DNA of 64,000 nucleotides from Mucilaginibacter sp. OK283 (GCF_900110415.1 NZ_FODR01000001.1:868001-932000), one strand, 5' to 3'; shown: positions 42,358 through 51,414, counted from the first letter of the stretch. The notes: generated by a model not told the origin, from the letters alone. A program made the numbers and translations.

Positions 42358-42374
42358 TAAAGTTATTAACTTTA
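42358..42374. promoter_or_regulatory. 17-bp near-palindrome between folP and the DUF1599 gene
   Basis: TAAAGTT-ATT-AACTTTA contains TAACTTTA on each strand, one base from the TAnnTTTG consensus. It may carry both divergent -7 elements, or be an operator. It lies 36 bases before the folP GTG and 56 before the DUF1599 ATG. Confidence 0.35.
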
Positions 42375-42409
42375 CCGCATTAACCCCTGTCAATATTACA
42401 ACAAACAAA

Positions 42410-43261
42410 GTGGCTAAAGATACATTTTTTCGTAAAAAGATAACCCTGAATGCAGGAGGGAAACTTATCAACCTGGCTGCGCCGAAGGTAATGGGCATTA
42501 TCAATATTACCCCCGATTCTTTTTATGCCACCAGCCGCAAGCCATCTGTTGATGAAGCTTTGCAGCAAGCCCAAAAGATGCTGGCCGACGGTGCTGCGTT
42601 TTTAGATATCGGTGCTTATTCGTCTCGCCCCGGTGCTGTTGATATTACTGCTGCCGAAGAGGCCGACAGGTTGCTGCCTGTTATTGAGGCAATTGTAGCT
42701 GCCTTTCCCGATGCTGTTTTATCGGTAGATACCTTCCGCTCACAGGTTGCCGAAGCGGCGGTTAAAGCGGGTGCGCATTTGATTAACGATATATCAGGCG
42801 GCACGTTGGATGCCGGTATGTTTGCCACGGTGGCCCGCCTGCAGGTACCTTATATTTTAATGCACATGAAGGGCACCCCACAAAACATGGTGCAAATGGC
42901 GCAGTACGATGATGTTTTTAACGAGGTGCTGGATTATTTTGTAAGTAAATATCAGCAGCTAAAACAACTGGGCGTACATGATGTGATTATCGATCCCGGA
43001 TTCGGCTTTGCCAAAAAACAGGAACACAATTATGCACTGATGAAGCGCATGCAGGATTTTGATATTTTGGAATTGCCGTTGCTTGCAGGTATATCGCGCA
43101 AAAAAATGATCTACGGTTTATTGGGAGGCACCGCTGCGGATGCATTAAATGGCACAACCGCTTTAAATACCATCGCACTAAGTAAAGGCGCCAATATTTT
43201 GCGGGTACATGATGTAAAAGAGGCTGTTGAGGCGGTGAAGATATGGGAGGCTTGCCAGTAA
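42410..43261 (+). CDS. folP: Dihydropteroate synthase
   Basis: The 283-residue protein has the two DHPS signatures: PKVMGIINITPDSFYATSR with the pterin-site residues, and AAFLDIGAYSSRPGAVDI. VDTFRSQVAEAAVKAGAHLINDISGG and the C-terminal RVHDV motif are also present. It condenses p-aminobenzoate with a pterin in folate synthesis and is the sulfonamide target. The start is GTG at 42410, because no ATG precedes the conserved start. It is divergent from DUF1599 and followed by a GNAT gene 9 bases downstream. Confidence 0.97.
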   Translation: MAKDTFFRKKITLNAGGKLINLAAPKVMGIINITPDSFYATSRKPSVDEALQQAQKMLADGAAFLDIGAYSSRPGAVDITAAEEADRLLPVIEAIVAAFPDAVLSVDTFRSQVAEAAVKAGAHLINDISGGTLDAGMFATVARLQVPYILMHMKGTPQNMVQMAQYDDVFNEVLDYFVSKYQQLKQLGVHDVIIDPGFGFAKKQEHNYALMKRMQDFDILELPLLAGISRKKMIYGLLGGTAADALNGTTALNTIALSKGANILRVHDVKEAVEAVKIWEACQ

Positions 43262-43270
43262 GTATTTCAT

Positions 43271-43762
43271 ATGGAAATCCAGGTAGCTACAACGGCAGAT
43301 ATTGAGGCGATAACCCGTGTGGAGATTGACAGTAAATTACAATCGTTTCCCGAATTGATGGAGCCGCACGATATCGACTTTGAAACAAGGGCTTACCGCT
43401 GGAAAACTTATTTTGCAAAACAATCGCCCGCCAGCGCCAGGCCGCAAAGGATTGTATTAAAGGCTATTGACCAGGATAGGATGGTAGGCTATCTGGCGGT
43501 ACACCTTACAAGCCGCTATGATAAGGATGCCGAAATTCAATCGTTTTACGTGTTGAAAGAATATCAGCGCCGCGGCATTGGTACCGCACTTTTAAAGGAG
43601 GCCGCAAGCGGGGTTATGAACCTTAATGCCAAAAGTTTGTGTGTGGGCATAGCCCCGGAAAATCCATATCAACAATTTTACCTGAAATATGGCGGCACTT
43701 TTTTAAACCCGCACTGGATTGTTTGGGATGATATCAATCTGCTGAAATCAAAATTGGGCTGA
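43271..43762 (+). CDS. GNAT family N-acetyltransferase
   Basis: The 163-residue protein has the GNAT acetyl-CoA-binding motif in YVLKEYQRRGIGTALLKEA and the typical N-terminal VATTADIEAITRVEIDSKLQSFP. It acetylates an unknown amine. It follows folP after 9 bases and is probably in the same operon. No substrate can be inferred. Confidence 0.88.
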   Translation: MEIQVATTADIEAITRVEIDSKLQSFPELMEPHDIDFETRAYRWKTYFAKQSPASARPQRIVLKAIDQDRMVGYLAVHLTSRYDKDAEIQSFYVLKEYQRRGIGTALLKEAASGVMNLNAKSLCVGIAPENPYQQFYLKYGGTFLNPHWIVWDDINLLKSKLG

Positions 43763-43779
43763 AGATGATTTCCCGACTG

Positions 43780-43887
43780 CCGCGAGGTTCCAACTCGTGG
43801 CTAAACATGGTTTCAGCTTTCAGCTGAACTGAAGCCAAAGGCTTCAATCGGTTTTACCCACGAGCTACGCTACGCTAATCTCGCGGG
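43780..43887. repeat. Large imperfect palindrome after the GNAT gene
   Basis: Outer arms CCGCGAG and CTCGCGG, a second pair around ACTCGTGG and CCCACGAG, and an inner perfect hairpin TGAAGCC-AAA-GGCTTCA plus TTCAGC-N5-GCTGAA together form a branched structure. It may terminate transcription of the folP-GNAT operon or be a dispersed repeat. Confidence 0.6.
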
Positions 43888-43911
43888 AGATTAATAAGAT
43901 TCAAGGTTTTT

Positions 43912-43946
43912 GTCTTAACTCTTGGTTCTTGATTCTTACCTCTAAC
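43912..43946. repeat. Heptad-periodic array next to the GH3-like gene end
   Basis: GTCTTAA, CTCTTGG, TTCTTGA, TTCTTAC, CTCTAAC follow in 7-base register, ending at the stop codon of the GH3-like gene (43949). It lies between convergent genes. Confidence 0.5.
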
Positions 43947-43948
43947 GT

Positions 43949-45472
43949 CTATTCCTCCACCAATTCCATCACCTTCAATATAGCATCCACATACTCGCGG
44001 TCATTAGCCAGGCGGGGTACTTTATGCTGGCCGCCTAATTTACCTTTTTCTTTCATCCAGCTAAAAAAAGTGCCTTCGGGGGCGCGGCGTACTATGGGGC
44101 GGCGCAGGGCCAGGTCTTTAAAGCGCTTGGCGTCGTAATCGGAGTTGATGCGGCGCAGGGTTTCGTCAAGGATATCCACAAAACGTTCAAATTCGTTGGG
44201 TTGCTTTTCAAACTCAATTATCCATTCGTGGGCGCCACAATCGTTACCGTTAAAATAAACAGGCGCGGCAGTGTACTCGCAAATGACGGCGCCGGTTTGC
44301 TGGCAGGCTTCTTCCAGGGCTTGCTCTGCATTGTCAATAATCACTTCCTCGCCAAAGGCATTGATAAAATGTTTGGTGCGGCCCGTTACCCGGATGCGGA
44401 AAGGGGCCAGCGATGTAAACTTAATGGTATCTCCTATCATATACCGCCAAAGCCCGGCATTGGTACTGATGATGAGCGCGTAGTTTTTATCCAGCTCCAC
44501 TTCATCCAGCGTAAGCGTTTCAGGATTATCGTGGTGCAGGTGTTCAAGAGGTAAAAATTCGTAAAAAATGCCATAATCCAGCATTAACAGCATATCGCCC
44601 GGTTCGCGGGTATCCTGGATGCCGAAGAAGCCTTCGGATGCATTGTAATTTTCCAGGTAGTACATGTCGTCGCTGGGGATCAGGGCTTTAAACTGATCGC
44701 GGTAGGGGCCAAAGTTAACCGCGCCATGGAAATACATTTCCAGGTTGGGCCAAACTTCCAACATGTTTTTTTTGCCGGTTATTTCCAATATCCGTTTAAA
44801 CAGCACCAAATTCCAGGTAGGCACGCCGCCAATGCTGGTTACGTTCACATCCTTGGTTGCCTGGGCTATTTTTTCTAATTTTTCTTCAAAGTTATCCAGC
44901 AGGGCAATTTCCAGTTGCGGCGTACGGTGAAGCTCGGCCCAAAGGGGCAGGTTTTTCATGATCACCGCCGATAGATCGCCAAACGAAGCCTCCGGGTTTA
45001 TGGTGCTTACCTGGTGACTGCCGCCAAGCGTAAGCACCTTACCGGTAAACATGCGGGCGTTGGGCTGGTTGTTAAAATAGATGGTGAGCACATCCTTGCC
45101 GCCCTTAAAGTGGCACTCTTCCAGGGCTTCCTCGCTCACGGGGATAAACTTGCTCCTATCATTAGTTGTCCCCGATGATTTGGCAAACCAGCGGATCTCT
45201 GACGGCCATAACACATTTTTTTCGCCTTTGAGCATGCGCTCTATATAGGGCTTAAGCGTATCGTAATTTTGGATAGGCACCCGCTCCTTAAACTGGGTAA
45301 GGTTTTCGATGCTTTTATATTGATACCTGCGGCCCCACTCGGTACTCTCGGCCATGGATATCAGCTGCTCAAACCATTCCTCCTGTACTTCGTTGGGGTA
45401 TTTCATAAAAAGCTCAATCTGGTGAATGCGCTTTTTCATGAACCATGTAAATACGGAGTTAAAAATTGTCAT
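43949..45472 (-). CDS. GH3 auxin-responsive-promoter family acyl-adenylating-like protein
   Basis: The 507-residue protein matches the bacterial GH3 family: the phosphate-binding motif WFAKSSGTTNDRSKFIPVS, then YLENYNASEGFFGIQDT and the C-terminal WRYMIGDTIKFTS region. In plants such enzymes join amino acids to acids through adenylates; in Bacteroidota the role is unknown. It starts 12 bases after lptB and is probably co-transcribed with it, an arrangement common in this phylum. Confidence 0.93.
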   Translation of the reverse strand: MTIFNSVFTWFMKKRIHQIELFMKYPNEVQEEWFEQLISMAESTEWGRRYQYKSIENLTQFKERVPIQNYDTLKPYIERMLKGEKNVLWPSEIRWFAKSSGTTNDRSKFIPVSEEALEECHFKGGKDVLTIYFNNQPNARMFTGKVLTLGGSHQVSTINPEASFGDLSAVIMKNLPLWAELHRTPQLEIALLDNFEEKLEKIAQATKDVNVTSIGGVPTWNLVLFKRILEITGKKNMLEVWPNLEMYFHGAVNFGPYRDQFKALIPSDDMYYLENYNASEGFFGIQDTREPGDMLLMLDYGIFYEFLPLEHLHHDNPETLTLDEVELDKNYALIISTNAGLWRYMIGDTIKFTSLAPFRIRVTGRTKHFINAFGEEVIIDNAEQALEEACQQTGAVICEYTAAPVYFNGNDCGAHEWIIEFEKQPNEFERFVDILDETLRRINSDYDAKRFKDLALRRPIVRRAPEGTFFSWMKEKGKLGGQHKVPRLANDREYVDAILKVMELVEE

Positions 45473-45484
45473 ACAGCTGGTTTA

Positions 45485-46225
45485 TTATTGGGGGAATACT
45501 TTTCTCTTCAGAACAAAGTTAGCACCTAAATATACTTTCCGCACCATCTCATTTTCGGCCAGTACCTCGGGCACGCCCGATTCTAAAATTTTACCTTCAA
45601 AAAGCAGGTAAGCGCGGTCGGTTATTGACAGCGTTTCCTGTACGTTGTGATCGGTAATCAGGATGCCTATGTTGCGGTGCCTAAGCTTGGCTACCATCGC
45701 CTGTATCTCTTCTACCGCAATCGGGTCAACCCCGGCAAAGGGCTCATCCAGCAAAATAAAATTAGGTTCGGCTGCCAGTGCACGCGCAATTTCCGTACGG
45801 CGACGCTCTCCGCCGGATAGCAGGTCGCCCCGGTTTTTGCGCACTTTGTGCAGGCTAAATTCGTCAATCAGTTCTTCCAGTTTGTCTTTTTGCCTGTCTT
45901 TAGGCATGCCGCCCATCTCCAGCACCGCTTTAATGTTATCCTCAACCGTCAGTTTGCGAAATACCGACGCTTCCTGCGCAAGGTAGCCTATGCCTTTTTG
46001 CGCGCGGCGGTACATGGGGTCCTGGGTTATATCCTTATCATCCAGAAAAATAGTGCCTTCGTTAGGCTTTATCAAGCCAACTATCATGTAAAACGAAGTA
46101 GTTTTACCGGCGCCATTCGGCCCCAGCAAACCCACAATTTCGCCCTGCGCCACATCAAACGATACATCGTTAACAACGGTACGCTGTTTGTACTTTTTTA
46201 CTAAATTTTCTGCTCGTAGTATCAT
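45485..46225 (-). CDS. lptB: LPS export ABC transporter ATP-binding protein
   Basis: The 246-residue protein is a complete ABC ATPase: Walker [21 protein letters not shown]-loop region YLAQEASVF, signature [16 protein letters not shown], Walker [14 protein letters not shown] and the switch His in ITDHNV. The sequence and length are those of LptB, which energises lipopolysaccharide transport from the inner membrane through LptFG. The other lpt genes are not in the window. It is followed by the GH3-like gene after 12 bases. Confidence 0.95.
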   Translation of the reverse strand: MILRAENLVKKYKQRTVVNDVSFDVAQGEIVGLLGPNGAGKTTSFYMIVGLIKPNEGTIFLDDKDITQDPMYRRAQKGIGYLAQEASVFRKLTVEDNIKAVLEMGGMPKDRQKDKLEELIDEFSLHKVRKNRGDLLSGGERRRTEIARALAAEPNFILLDEPFAGVDPIAVEEIQAMVAKLRHRNIGILITDHNVQETLSITDRAYLLFEGKILESGVPEVLAENEMVRKVYLGANFVLKRKVFPQ

Positions 46226-46363
46226 TTTTCAAATTCAAAAGTCAAAATTCAAAAGTAAAAACCTGTCGCTTTACCTCTGCTTTCAACTTATACGTTTTCA
46301 AATTCAAAAGTCAAAATTCAAAAGTAAAAACCTGTCGCTTTACCTTTGCTTTCCACCTATATC
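46226..46363. repeat. 69-bp tandem duplication with internal 7-base period
   Basis: Two copies (46226-46294 and 46295-46363) differ at only a few positions. Each begins TTTTCAAATTCAAAAGTCAA and continues in 7-base units (AAAAGTC, AAAATTC, AAAAGTA). The first copy touches the lptB start codon, so the duplication lies in its leader. Confidence 0.85.
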
Positions 46364-46382
46364 TATAATCCTCCGGCCAAAA

Positions 46383-46417
46383 TTTTTGACTTTTGACTTT
46401 TTAATTTTGACTTTAAC
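46383..46417. repeat. Heptad array TTTTTGA/CTTTTGA
   Basis: Five units (TTTTTGA, CTTTTGA, CTTTTTA, ATTTTGA, CTTTAAC) are the complement type of the units in the 69-bp duplication, so together they can form a large hairpin. The array runs directly into the family G element. Confidence 0.6.
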
Positions 46418-46501
46418 CCGGGCGTTCCTTCGGCCGGGCTTTTTGTTCATACGCCTGCAGGCCTTAGTCACGGGCCGGTATCCACTTCAATCCCTAACGC
46501 G
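46415..46501 (+). repeat. Dispersed palindromic repeat, family G, copy 3
   Basis: Reads ACCCGGGCGTTCC, then TTCATACGCCTGCAGGCC, then TTAGTCACGGGCCGGTATCC and ends CCCTAACGC, matching 6121-6205 closely and 1613-1693 on the other strand. As at 6121, a heptad array lies immediately before it. Confidence 0.75.
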
Positions 46502-46528
46502 TTTTACTCCGGCCTGAACGCTGGTCAC

Positions 46529-46673
46529 GACTCACTCCGGCACCGCTTCGCTGGCCGACTCTCTCTCCGGCTTACGCCGCGAAGAGGGTAAACCCCATAT
46601 TTATTTTTTTCGCCCCTCTATGCGACGCAGTCGGAGAGAGGGGCAGACGGGCGTAGCCTCGTCGGGGTGAGTC
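46529..46673. repeat. GC-rich large imperfect palindrome
   Basis: GACTCACTCC at the left pairs with GGGGTGAGTC at the right, and internal pieces (GACTCTCTCTCC with GGAGAGAGGGGC) extend the structure. It is about 145 bases long and GC-richer than its surroundings. No frame is open. Confidence 0.6.
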
Positions 46674-46741
46674 TTCGCCGACATGCATTGCCGACAGAAT
46701 GTTCATCAACAAATCTATCATTTCCCAGGTGATGCTTTTTT

Positions 46742-46823
46742 GTCATCCCGAGGAACGAAGGATATCAGCTATGCATGACCGATAGAAAAGTTCGCGAATA
46801 GATGCTTCGTTCCTCAGCATGAC
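46742..46823. repeat. Dispersed palindrome, CATCCTGAGG family, copy 4
   Basis: Arms GTCATCCCGAGGAACGAAGG and CTTCGTTCCTCAGCATGAC enclose a centre containing ATATCAGC and GATAGAAAAGTTCGCGAATA. The right flank CAGTCTTTTATTTT is shared with the copies at 27281 and 55234. Confidence 0.75.
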
Positions 46824-46889
46824 AGTCTTTTATTTTCGTGTGTCATTCCTCCAGCCAAAATTTTTGACTTTGAATTTTTAATTTTGCCT

Positions 46890-48590
46890 TTAAAACCTTA
46901 TCCCCTTTATGTTCAACTGTATGCTTCTCCTCTCACGCCAAATGTTTTCTTCAATGCTGTAGCAAATATCAAAGGGCACGCCTGGCTTTAATTGCGGCAG
47001 GTATTCGCCGTGGTTAAAGGCAATACAATCAAACGCCGCCGTACCTTCCTGCATTACGGCCATTTTAATATGTGCCTGCCCCACCAGGCCTGCGTTACCG
47101 CTAACATACACATTTTTACTTATGAAAACCGGCGCCATATTTTCGGGCCCGAAAGGCGCAAACTGGTTCAGTATCCTGAAAAATTTCGGTTCTATCTGGC
47201 TTAAACGTAATTCGGCATCAATTTGTATCTGCTGAATCAATTGTTCTGGCGATATTGTAGCGCTCACCACTTCTTCAAACCTATCCTTAAAAGCTTCTAC
47301 GTTTTCGGGCAATAGGGTTAAGCCCGCCGCGTATTTGTGCCCGCCAAACTGGATAAGCAGATCCTTGCACTCGCAAAGCGCCTCGTAAAGGTCAAATCCC
47401 AAAACAGAACGTGCCGAACCGGCCACATGCCCGTTTGATTGGGTAAGCACAATGGTGGGGCGGTAATATTTTTCGGTAAGGCGCGATGCCACAATACCAA
47501 TAACGCCTTTGTGCCAATCTTTGTTAAATACCACGGTTGATTTTCGGCCTATCAGCACTTCGTCGCCATCTATTATATCAAGCGCCTGGTCGGTAATGGT
47601 AAGGTCGTGCCCTTTGCGCTCGGTATTGCGGGTGTTTATCATGAGGCCTTTTGCCCTGGCCACGTTTTCATCACAAGCTATCAGCAATTCAACGGCGTGT
47701 TTGGCATCGTCAATACGCCCGGCGGCGTTTATCCGTGGGCCTATCAGGAACACTACGTCAGATATAGTTAAGTTTCCGGGTGTTTTGCCGGCAACCTCAA
47801 TCAGCGTTTTTACACCAATGCACGGGTCGGTATTTATTTTTTGCAGGCCAAAGTGTGCCAGCACCCGGTTCTCGCCGGTAATATGTACAATATCGCAGGA
47901 TATGCTGATGCAGACCAGGTCAAGGTATTGCGCTACCGCTTCAAATTGGATCCCGTTTTTTTCGGCATAAGCTTGTATCAGCTTAAAGCCAATACCGCAA
48001 CCCGATAATTCTTTGTAAGGATATTCGCAATCGGCGCGTTTGGGATCAAGCACCGCTACGGCGGCGGGTAGCTGCGCTCCGGGCAGGTGATGGTCGCAAA
48101 TTATAAAATCTATCCCCAGGGTATTGGCGTAGTCAATTTTATCAACCGATTTAATGCCGCAGTCAAGTGCAATAATAAGGCTGAAGCCATTTTGTGCAGC
48201 ATAATCAATCCCCTGGGTTGATATGCCATAGCCCTCTTTATACCTATCTGGAATATAATATTCCATGTTTTTATACTGCTTGTTAAAAAAGCTGTAAACA
48301 GTGGCAACAGCGGTTGTACCATCCACATCGTAATCGCCATAAACCAGTATCTTTTCGCCGGCGGCAATGGCGGTTTCAATACGTATAACGGCTTCCTCCA
48401 TATCCTTCATCAAAAAAGGATCGTGCAGGTGCCGCTGATCGGGCCTGAAAAAGTACCTGGCGCTCTCGAAATCACTTATCCCCCTGTGTACCAACAGGCT
48501 GCTTAAAACGGTATCAATATTCAGTTCGGCAGATAATTTGCGTACCAAATCCTCATCGGCATTATCCCTTATCGCCCAACGTTTATTCAT
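46890..48590 (-). CDS. recJ: Single-stranded-DNA-specific exonuclease
   Basis: The 566-residue protein has the DHH phosphoesterase motifs: VYGDYDVDGTTAV (85-95), DFIICDHHLPG and RINAAGRIDDA. The DHHA1 domain has QFGGHKYAAGLTLLPEN and a C-terminal OB-like part closes the protein. RecJ degrades single-stranded DNA 5' to 3' in recombination and repair. The length is typical. It is divergent from the MBL gene and upstream of lptB on the same strand, with the repeat patchwork between. Confidence 0.96.
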   Translation of the reverse strand: MNKRWAIRDNADEDLVRKLSAELNIDTVLSSLLVHRGISDFESARYFFRPDQRHLHDPFLMKDMEEAVIRIETAIAAGEKILVYGDYDVDGTTAVATVYSFFNKQYKNMEYYIPDRYKEGYGISTQGIDYAAQNGFSLIIALDCGIKSVDKIDYANTLGIDFIICDHHLPGAQLPAAVAVLDPKRADCEYPYKELSGCGIGFKLIQAYAEKNGIQFEAVAQYLDLVCISISCDIVHITGENRVLAHFGLQKINTDPCIGVKTLIEVAGKTPGNLTISDVVFLIGPRINAAGRIDDAKHAVELLIACDENVARAKGLMINTRNTERKGHDLTITDQALDIIDGDEVLIGRKSTVVFNKDWHKGVIGIVASRLTEKYYRPTIVLTQSNGHVAGSARSVLGFDLYEALCECKDLLIQFGGHKYAAGLTLLPENVEAFKDRFEEVVSATISPEQLIQQIQIDAELRLSQIEPKFFRILNQFAPFGPENMAPVFISKNVYVSGNAGLVGQAHIKMAVMQEGTAAFDCIAFNHGEYLPQLKPGVPFDICYSIEENIWRERRSIQLNIKGIRF

Positions 48591-48675
48591 ATCTTTGCAG
48601 CTTTTATAACAGTAAATATATTTTTTTGGTATTTAAACGGCCAAAGTTACATTCAAAATCTGATACATCGCAGCT

Positions 48676-49452
48676 ATGGAAATTTTCGCGTTAGGAGAAG
48701 GCTCATATTCAGTTGATTCGACTAAAAAATTTATCCCTTTTAATCCCGAAACCGACAATTTCAGGGACCGCCCGGGTTCATTGTTCATCCATGTAAACCC
48801 ATTCCTGATAAAAACCAGCCACCACCTTATTGTGCTGGATACCGGCCTTGGTTTTAAAGATACCCGCGATGAGCTTATCCTGCATCAAAACATCCGCAAT
48901 GCGGGATTTGATCCGGACGATGTAACACTGGTGCTCATGTCGCACCTGCATTATGACCACTCGGGCGGTTTGGTTGTGGAGCGTAATGGCAAGCTGCAGC
49001 CCAGCTTTCCGCAGGCCAGGCACGTGATACAAAAAGGGGAGTGGGAGTTTGGCATTACCGGCAAATCATCATCATACCATAAAGAGATTTTTGAAGCCCT
49101 TGACGGTGCAGTAGATATTATGTTTGTAGAGGGCAGCGGCGAATTGCTTCCGGGTATCCGTTATGAATTATCCGGCGGGCATTGCCCCAATCACCAGGTA
49201 TTCTGGATAGATATAGAAGGCTCAAAAGCGCTGTTTGGCGGCGACGAATTACCTGAGCCTGAGCAACTGATACGAAAGTTTATAGCTAAATATGATATGG
49301 ATGGGCGTAAGGCAATGGAGCTGCGCCAGGAATATGGAAAATTAGCATCCGAAGAAGGATGGACCTGCCTGTTTTATCATGCCAAAACAATTGCTATTGG
49401 CAATGTAAGCAGCGATGATGGCGGCGAACACTTTAAGGTAACGCCGGCTTAG
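48676..49452 (+). CDS. MBL-fold metallo-hydrolase
   Basis: The 258-residue protein has the metallo-beta-lactamase metal motif SHLHYDHSGGL (HxHxDH) and the later SGGHCPNHQVFWI and FGGDELPEP. It resembles lactonase/hydrolase-type members, but the substrate cannot be told. It is divergent from recJ, 85 bases away, and its last 4 bases overlap the end of the convergent receiver gene. Confidence 0.9.
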   Translation: MEIFALGEGSYSVDSTKKFIPFNPETDNFRDRPGSLFIHVNPFLIKTSHHLIVLDTGLGFKDTRDELILHQNIRNAGFDPDDVTLVLMSHLHYDHSGGLVVERNGKLQPSFPQARHVIQKGEWEFGITGKSSSYHKEIFEALDGAVDIMFVEGSGELLPGIRYELSGGHCPNHQVFWIDIEGSKALFGGDELPEPEQLIRKFIAKYDMDGRKAMELRQEYGKLASEEGWTCLFYHAKTIAIGNVSSDDGGEHFKVTPA

Positions 49453-49868
49453 TCTTGTGGCTGAACTTCAAAAAGCTCTTTAATTTTTTCGACGTTTAAT
49501 GGTTTGCTGATAAAATCTTTTACCAGCGGGTATGAGCGCGCTTTGTTAATATCGTTACTGAATACTGATGATGAAATAATAAAGATTTTGCTTTTGCCCA
49601 GCGGATCGAGATTTAAACGTTTGTATTCGTCCAAAAACTCCCAGCCATTCATAATGGGCATGTTAATATCAAGCAAAATATAATCGGGCAGTTTAGCCGG
49701 GTCTTTTTGTTGTATTTCAGATAACTGCTCAATAGCAAACTTACCGTTTAAACAAGCCATGATCTCGGTGTTTAATAAAGCTTTCTTTATTAATTTAATG
49801 GAGATGAAGTTGTTTATCTCATCATCATCAACCAATAATACACTAACGGATTTTGTGTTAATTGTCAT
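49449..49868 (-). CDS. Single-domain response regulator (receiver only)
   Basis: The 139-residue protein is one receiver domain: acidic pocket LLVDDDEINN (14-16), phospho-acceptor Asp67 in YILLDINMP, Ser/Thr at IISSSVF and the Lys in FISKPLN. No output domain is present, so it relays phosphate or acts by protein contact. No kinase gene is adjacent. The protein may serve hybrid or PAS kinases elsewhere. Confidence 0.92.
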   Translation of the reverse strand: MTINTKSVSVLLVDDDEINNFISIKLIKKALLNTEIMACLNGKFAIEQLSEIQQKDPAKLPDYILLDINMPIMNGWEFLDEYKRLNLDPLGKSKIFIISSSVFSNDINKARSYPLVKDFISKPLNVEKIKELFEVQPQD

Positions 49869-50136
49869 AATACGCTTAAAATCGATATGCTTTATACGGA
49901 ACCTTAAATTAAAAGGTTATACCCCCAAAAACGGTATTTTACTAAAATATTTTATGCCCTGATTAAATTAAACCGGCAATAATGACGGTTTATTGATGAA
50001 GATGGTTTTAGCCCGGATAAACGTACTGATTAAGAACTGGAAATGATGTTGGTGTAGTGCCAGATAGCGCCTGATAAAGCATGTGAAAGCTAAAAAATTA
50101 GGATATTGATTACCCCGGAGGGTGCAAAAGCCATAA

Positions 50137-50162
50137 AAAATGTAATAAGTTTGTTACATTTT
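50137..50162. terminator. Hairpin AAAATGTAA-N8-TTACATTTT
   Basis: Perfect 9-bp arms with an 8-base loop, flanked by an A tract on the left and TTATT on the right. It is AT-only apart from one G-C pair per repeat, so it is weak as a terminator and could instead be a protein-binding site. Confidence 0.35.
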
Positions 50163-50629
50163 ATTGGTATTTAACTAAATTAATCACCCAACCATAAAAC
50201 TTAAACCATATCCCCGCGGCAAGCCCATGCGTATTTTGGTGCTGACATAATTATTATAGATACAAAGAAAAGTTGAACACGCAGCGTGCTTGATAGTAGC
50301 CGGCCAGAAGGGAGCCCTGCTGCCGGGCTGAGTATAATCCGCCACAACCGTTACGGGTAATTACCGGCACGCCATCCCAAAATAAACTGAAGCTAACCTG
50401 GTTAGCCGGCAATTATGATGTTGATGAAATAATGGCAGTTACCATCTGCGAAGATTTTAACTACAGGCTGCAATGATACCGGCTGCCAGCCCAACAATTT
50501 GAAATACAGTAAGTGAGCAAAATAAATATTTTAACCAAAAAGGCGGTTTTTGCATACATGAGCAGCTTTTATTGGATATAGAATAGTTTCAAAAAAAAAC
50601 AGGTTAAAACTTTTTATGCGTTTTAATCG

Positions 50630-50637
50630 TATCTTTG
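50630..50637 (+). promoter_or_regulatory. Candidate -7 element for the desaturase gene
   Basis: TATCTTTG matches TAnnTTTG and lies 42 bases before the GTG start at 50680. The upstream region is AT-rich, but no clear TTG lies at the right -33 distance. Confidence 0.45.
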
Positions 50638-50679
50638 GAAAGATTATAAATAACAGTTCATTCTAATCATTCTAATTCA

Positions 50680-51414
50680 GTGGTAATAATAATTTTCTTC
50701 ATCGGGCACTGGTTCCTGTCGCTCTTTTTCCAAACGTTCTTTTTACACAGGTATGCGTCTCATAAAATGTTCACTACCAATAAATTTTTTGAGGGTACAT
50801 TTTATCTGCTGACATTTATTTGTCAGGGTTCATCGTTTTTAAACCCGCGTGCCTATGCAATTATGCACCGTGAGCACCACGCTTACAGCGATACGGAGAA
50901 AGACCCGCATTCGCCACATTTTTTCAGGGATGTTTTCCAGATGATGGTGTACACCGCCAAAAGTTACCGCATGCACGAAAAAAGGCTGAAAGATCCTGAA
51001 GAACGTTTTAAAGGGAACATTCCCGAATGGCGTACGGTTGATTACATTGGTTCGTCAATGGTATCGCGCATAGCCTTTGGTGTGTTATATGTTGCTTTTT
51101 ATGTTGTATTCGCTACCCAATGGTGGATGTACCTGTTAATTCCGGTTCATTTTTTAATGGGCCCAATACATGGCGCTATTGTTAACTGGTGCGGTCATAA
51201 ATATGGTTATGCCAATTTTGATAACGGCGACAAATCAAAAAACACTACCCCGTTTGATTTTTTAATGCTTGGCGAATTGTTCCAGAACAACCACCACAAA
51301 CGCCCTAACCGTGCCAACTTCGGCGCCAAATGGTTCGAGATTGACCCGGTTTACCCTGTAATGAAAGTAATGCACTGGATGCATATCATCAGGCTAAGGA
51401 AAGCATATTTATAG
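50680..51414 (+). CDS. Membrane fatty acid desaturase (acyl-CoA desaturase type)
   Basis: The 244-residue protein shows the three histidine boxes of di-iron desaturases: HRYASHK, HREHHAYS and NNHHKRPN. Hydrophobic segments are at about 1-20, 35-55 and 125-155. These enzymes insert a double bond into fatty acyl chains. The start is GTG at 50680; an ATG further in would lose the first membrane segment. A strong terminator follows at 51466. Confidence 0.92.
   Translation: MVIIIFFIGHWFLSLFFQTFFLHRYASHKMFTTNKFFEGTFYLLTFICQGSSFLNPRAYAIMHREHHAYSDTEKDPHSPHFFRDVFQMMVYTAKSYRMHEKRLKDPEERFKGNIPEWRTVDYIGSSMVSRIAFGVLYVAFYVVFATQWWMYLLIPVHFLMGPIHGAIVNWCGHKYGYANFDNGDKSKNTTPFDFLMLGELFQNNHHKRPNRANFGAKWFEIDPVYPVMKVMHWMHIIRLRKAYL

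Larger units (their letters stand above)
46226..46889. other. 664-bp gap between lptB and recJ, a patchwork of repeats
   Basis: No real gene: the 109-codon plus-strand frame at 46188-46517 is repeat sequence. From left to right it contains a 69-bp tandem duplication made of heptads, a heptad array, a family G element, a GC-rich large palindrome (46529-46673), a CATCCTGAGG palindrome (46742-46823) and a short heptad-like tail up to 46885. Control elements for lptB must lie within or beside these repeats. Confidence 0.75.
49869..50679. other. 811-bp gap without a gene
   Basis: No start-bearing frame of convincing length was found on either strand. The sequence holds a 9-bp hairpin (50137-50162), a 58-codon open stretch without a start (50300-50476) that might be a decayed gene fragment, and a candidate promoter for the desaturase (50630-50637). 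Heptad arrays and the palindrome families found elsewhere are absent, which makes this gap different from the other long ones. Confidence 0.6.

Noticed and set aside
46188..46517. 109-codon plus-strand frame near lptB
   Set aside because: It translates the 69-bp duplication and heptads, giving internal repeats of no protein meaning.
50300..50476. 58-codon open stretch as a gene
   Set aside because: It has no start codon and no recognised relative; it is kept only as a possible decayed fragment.
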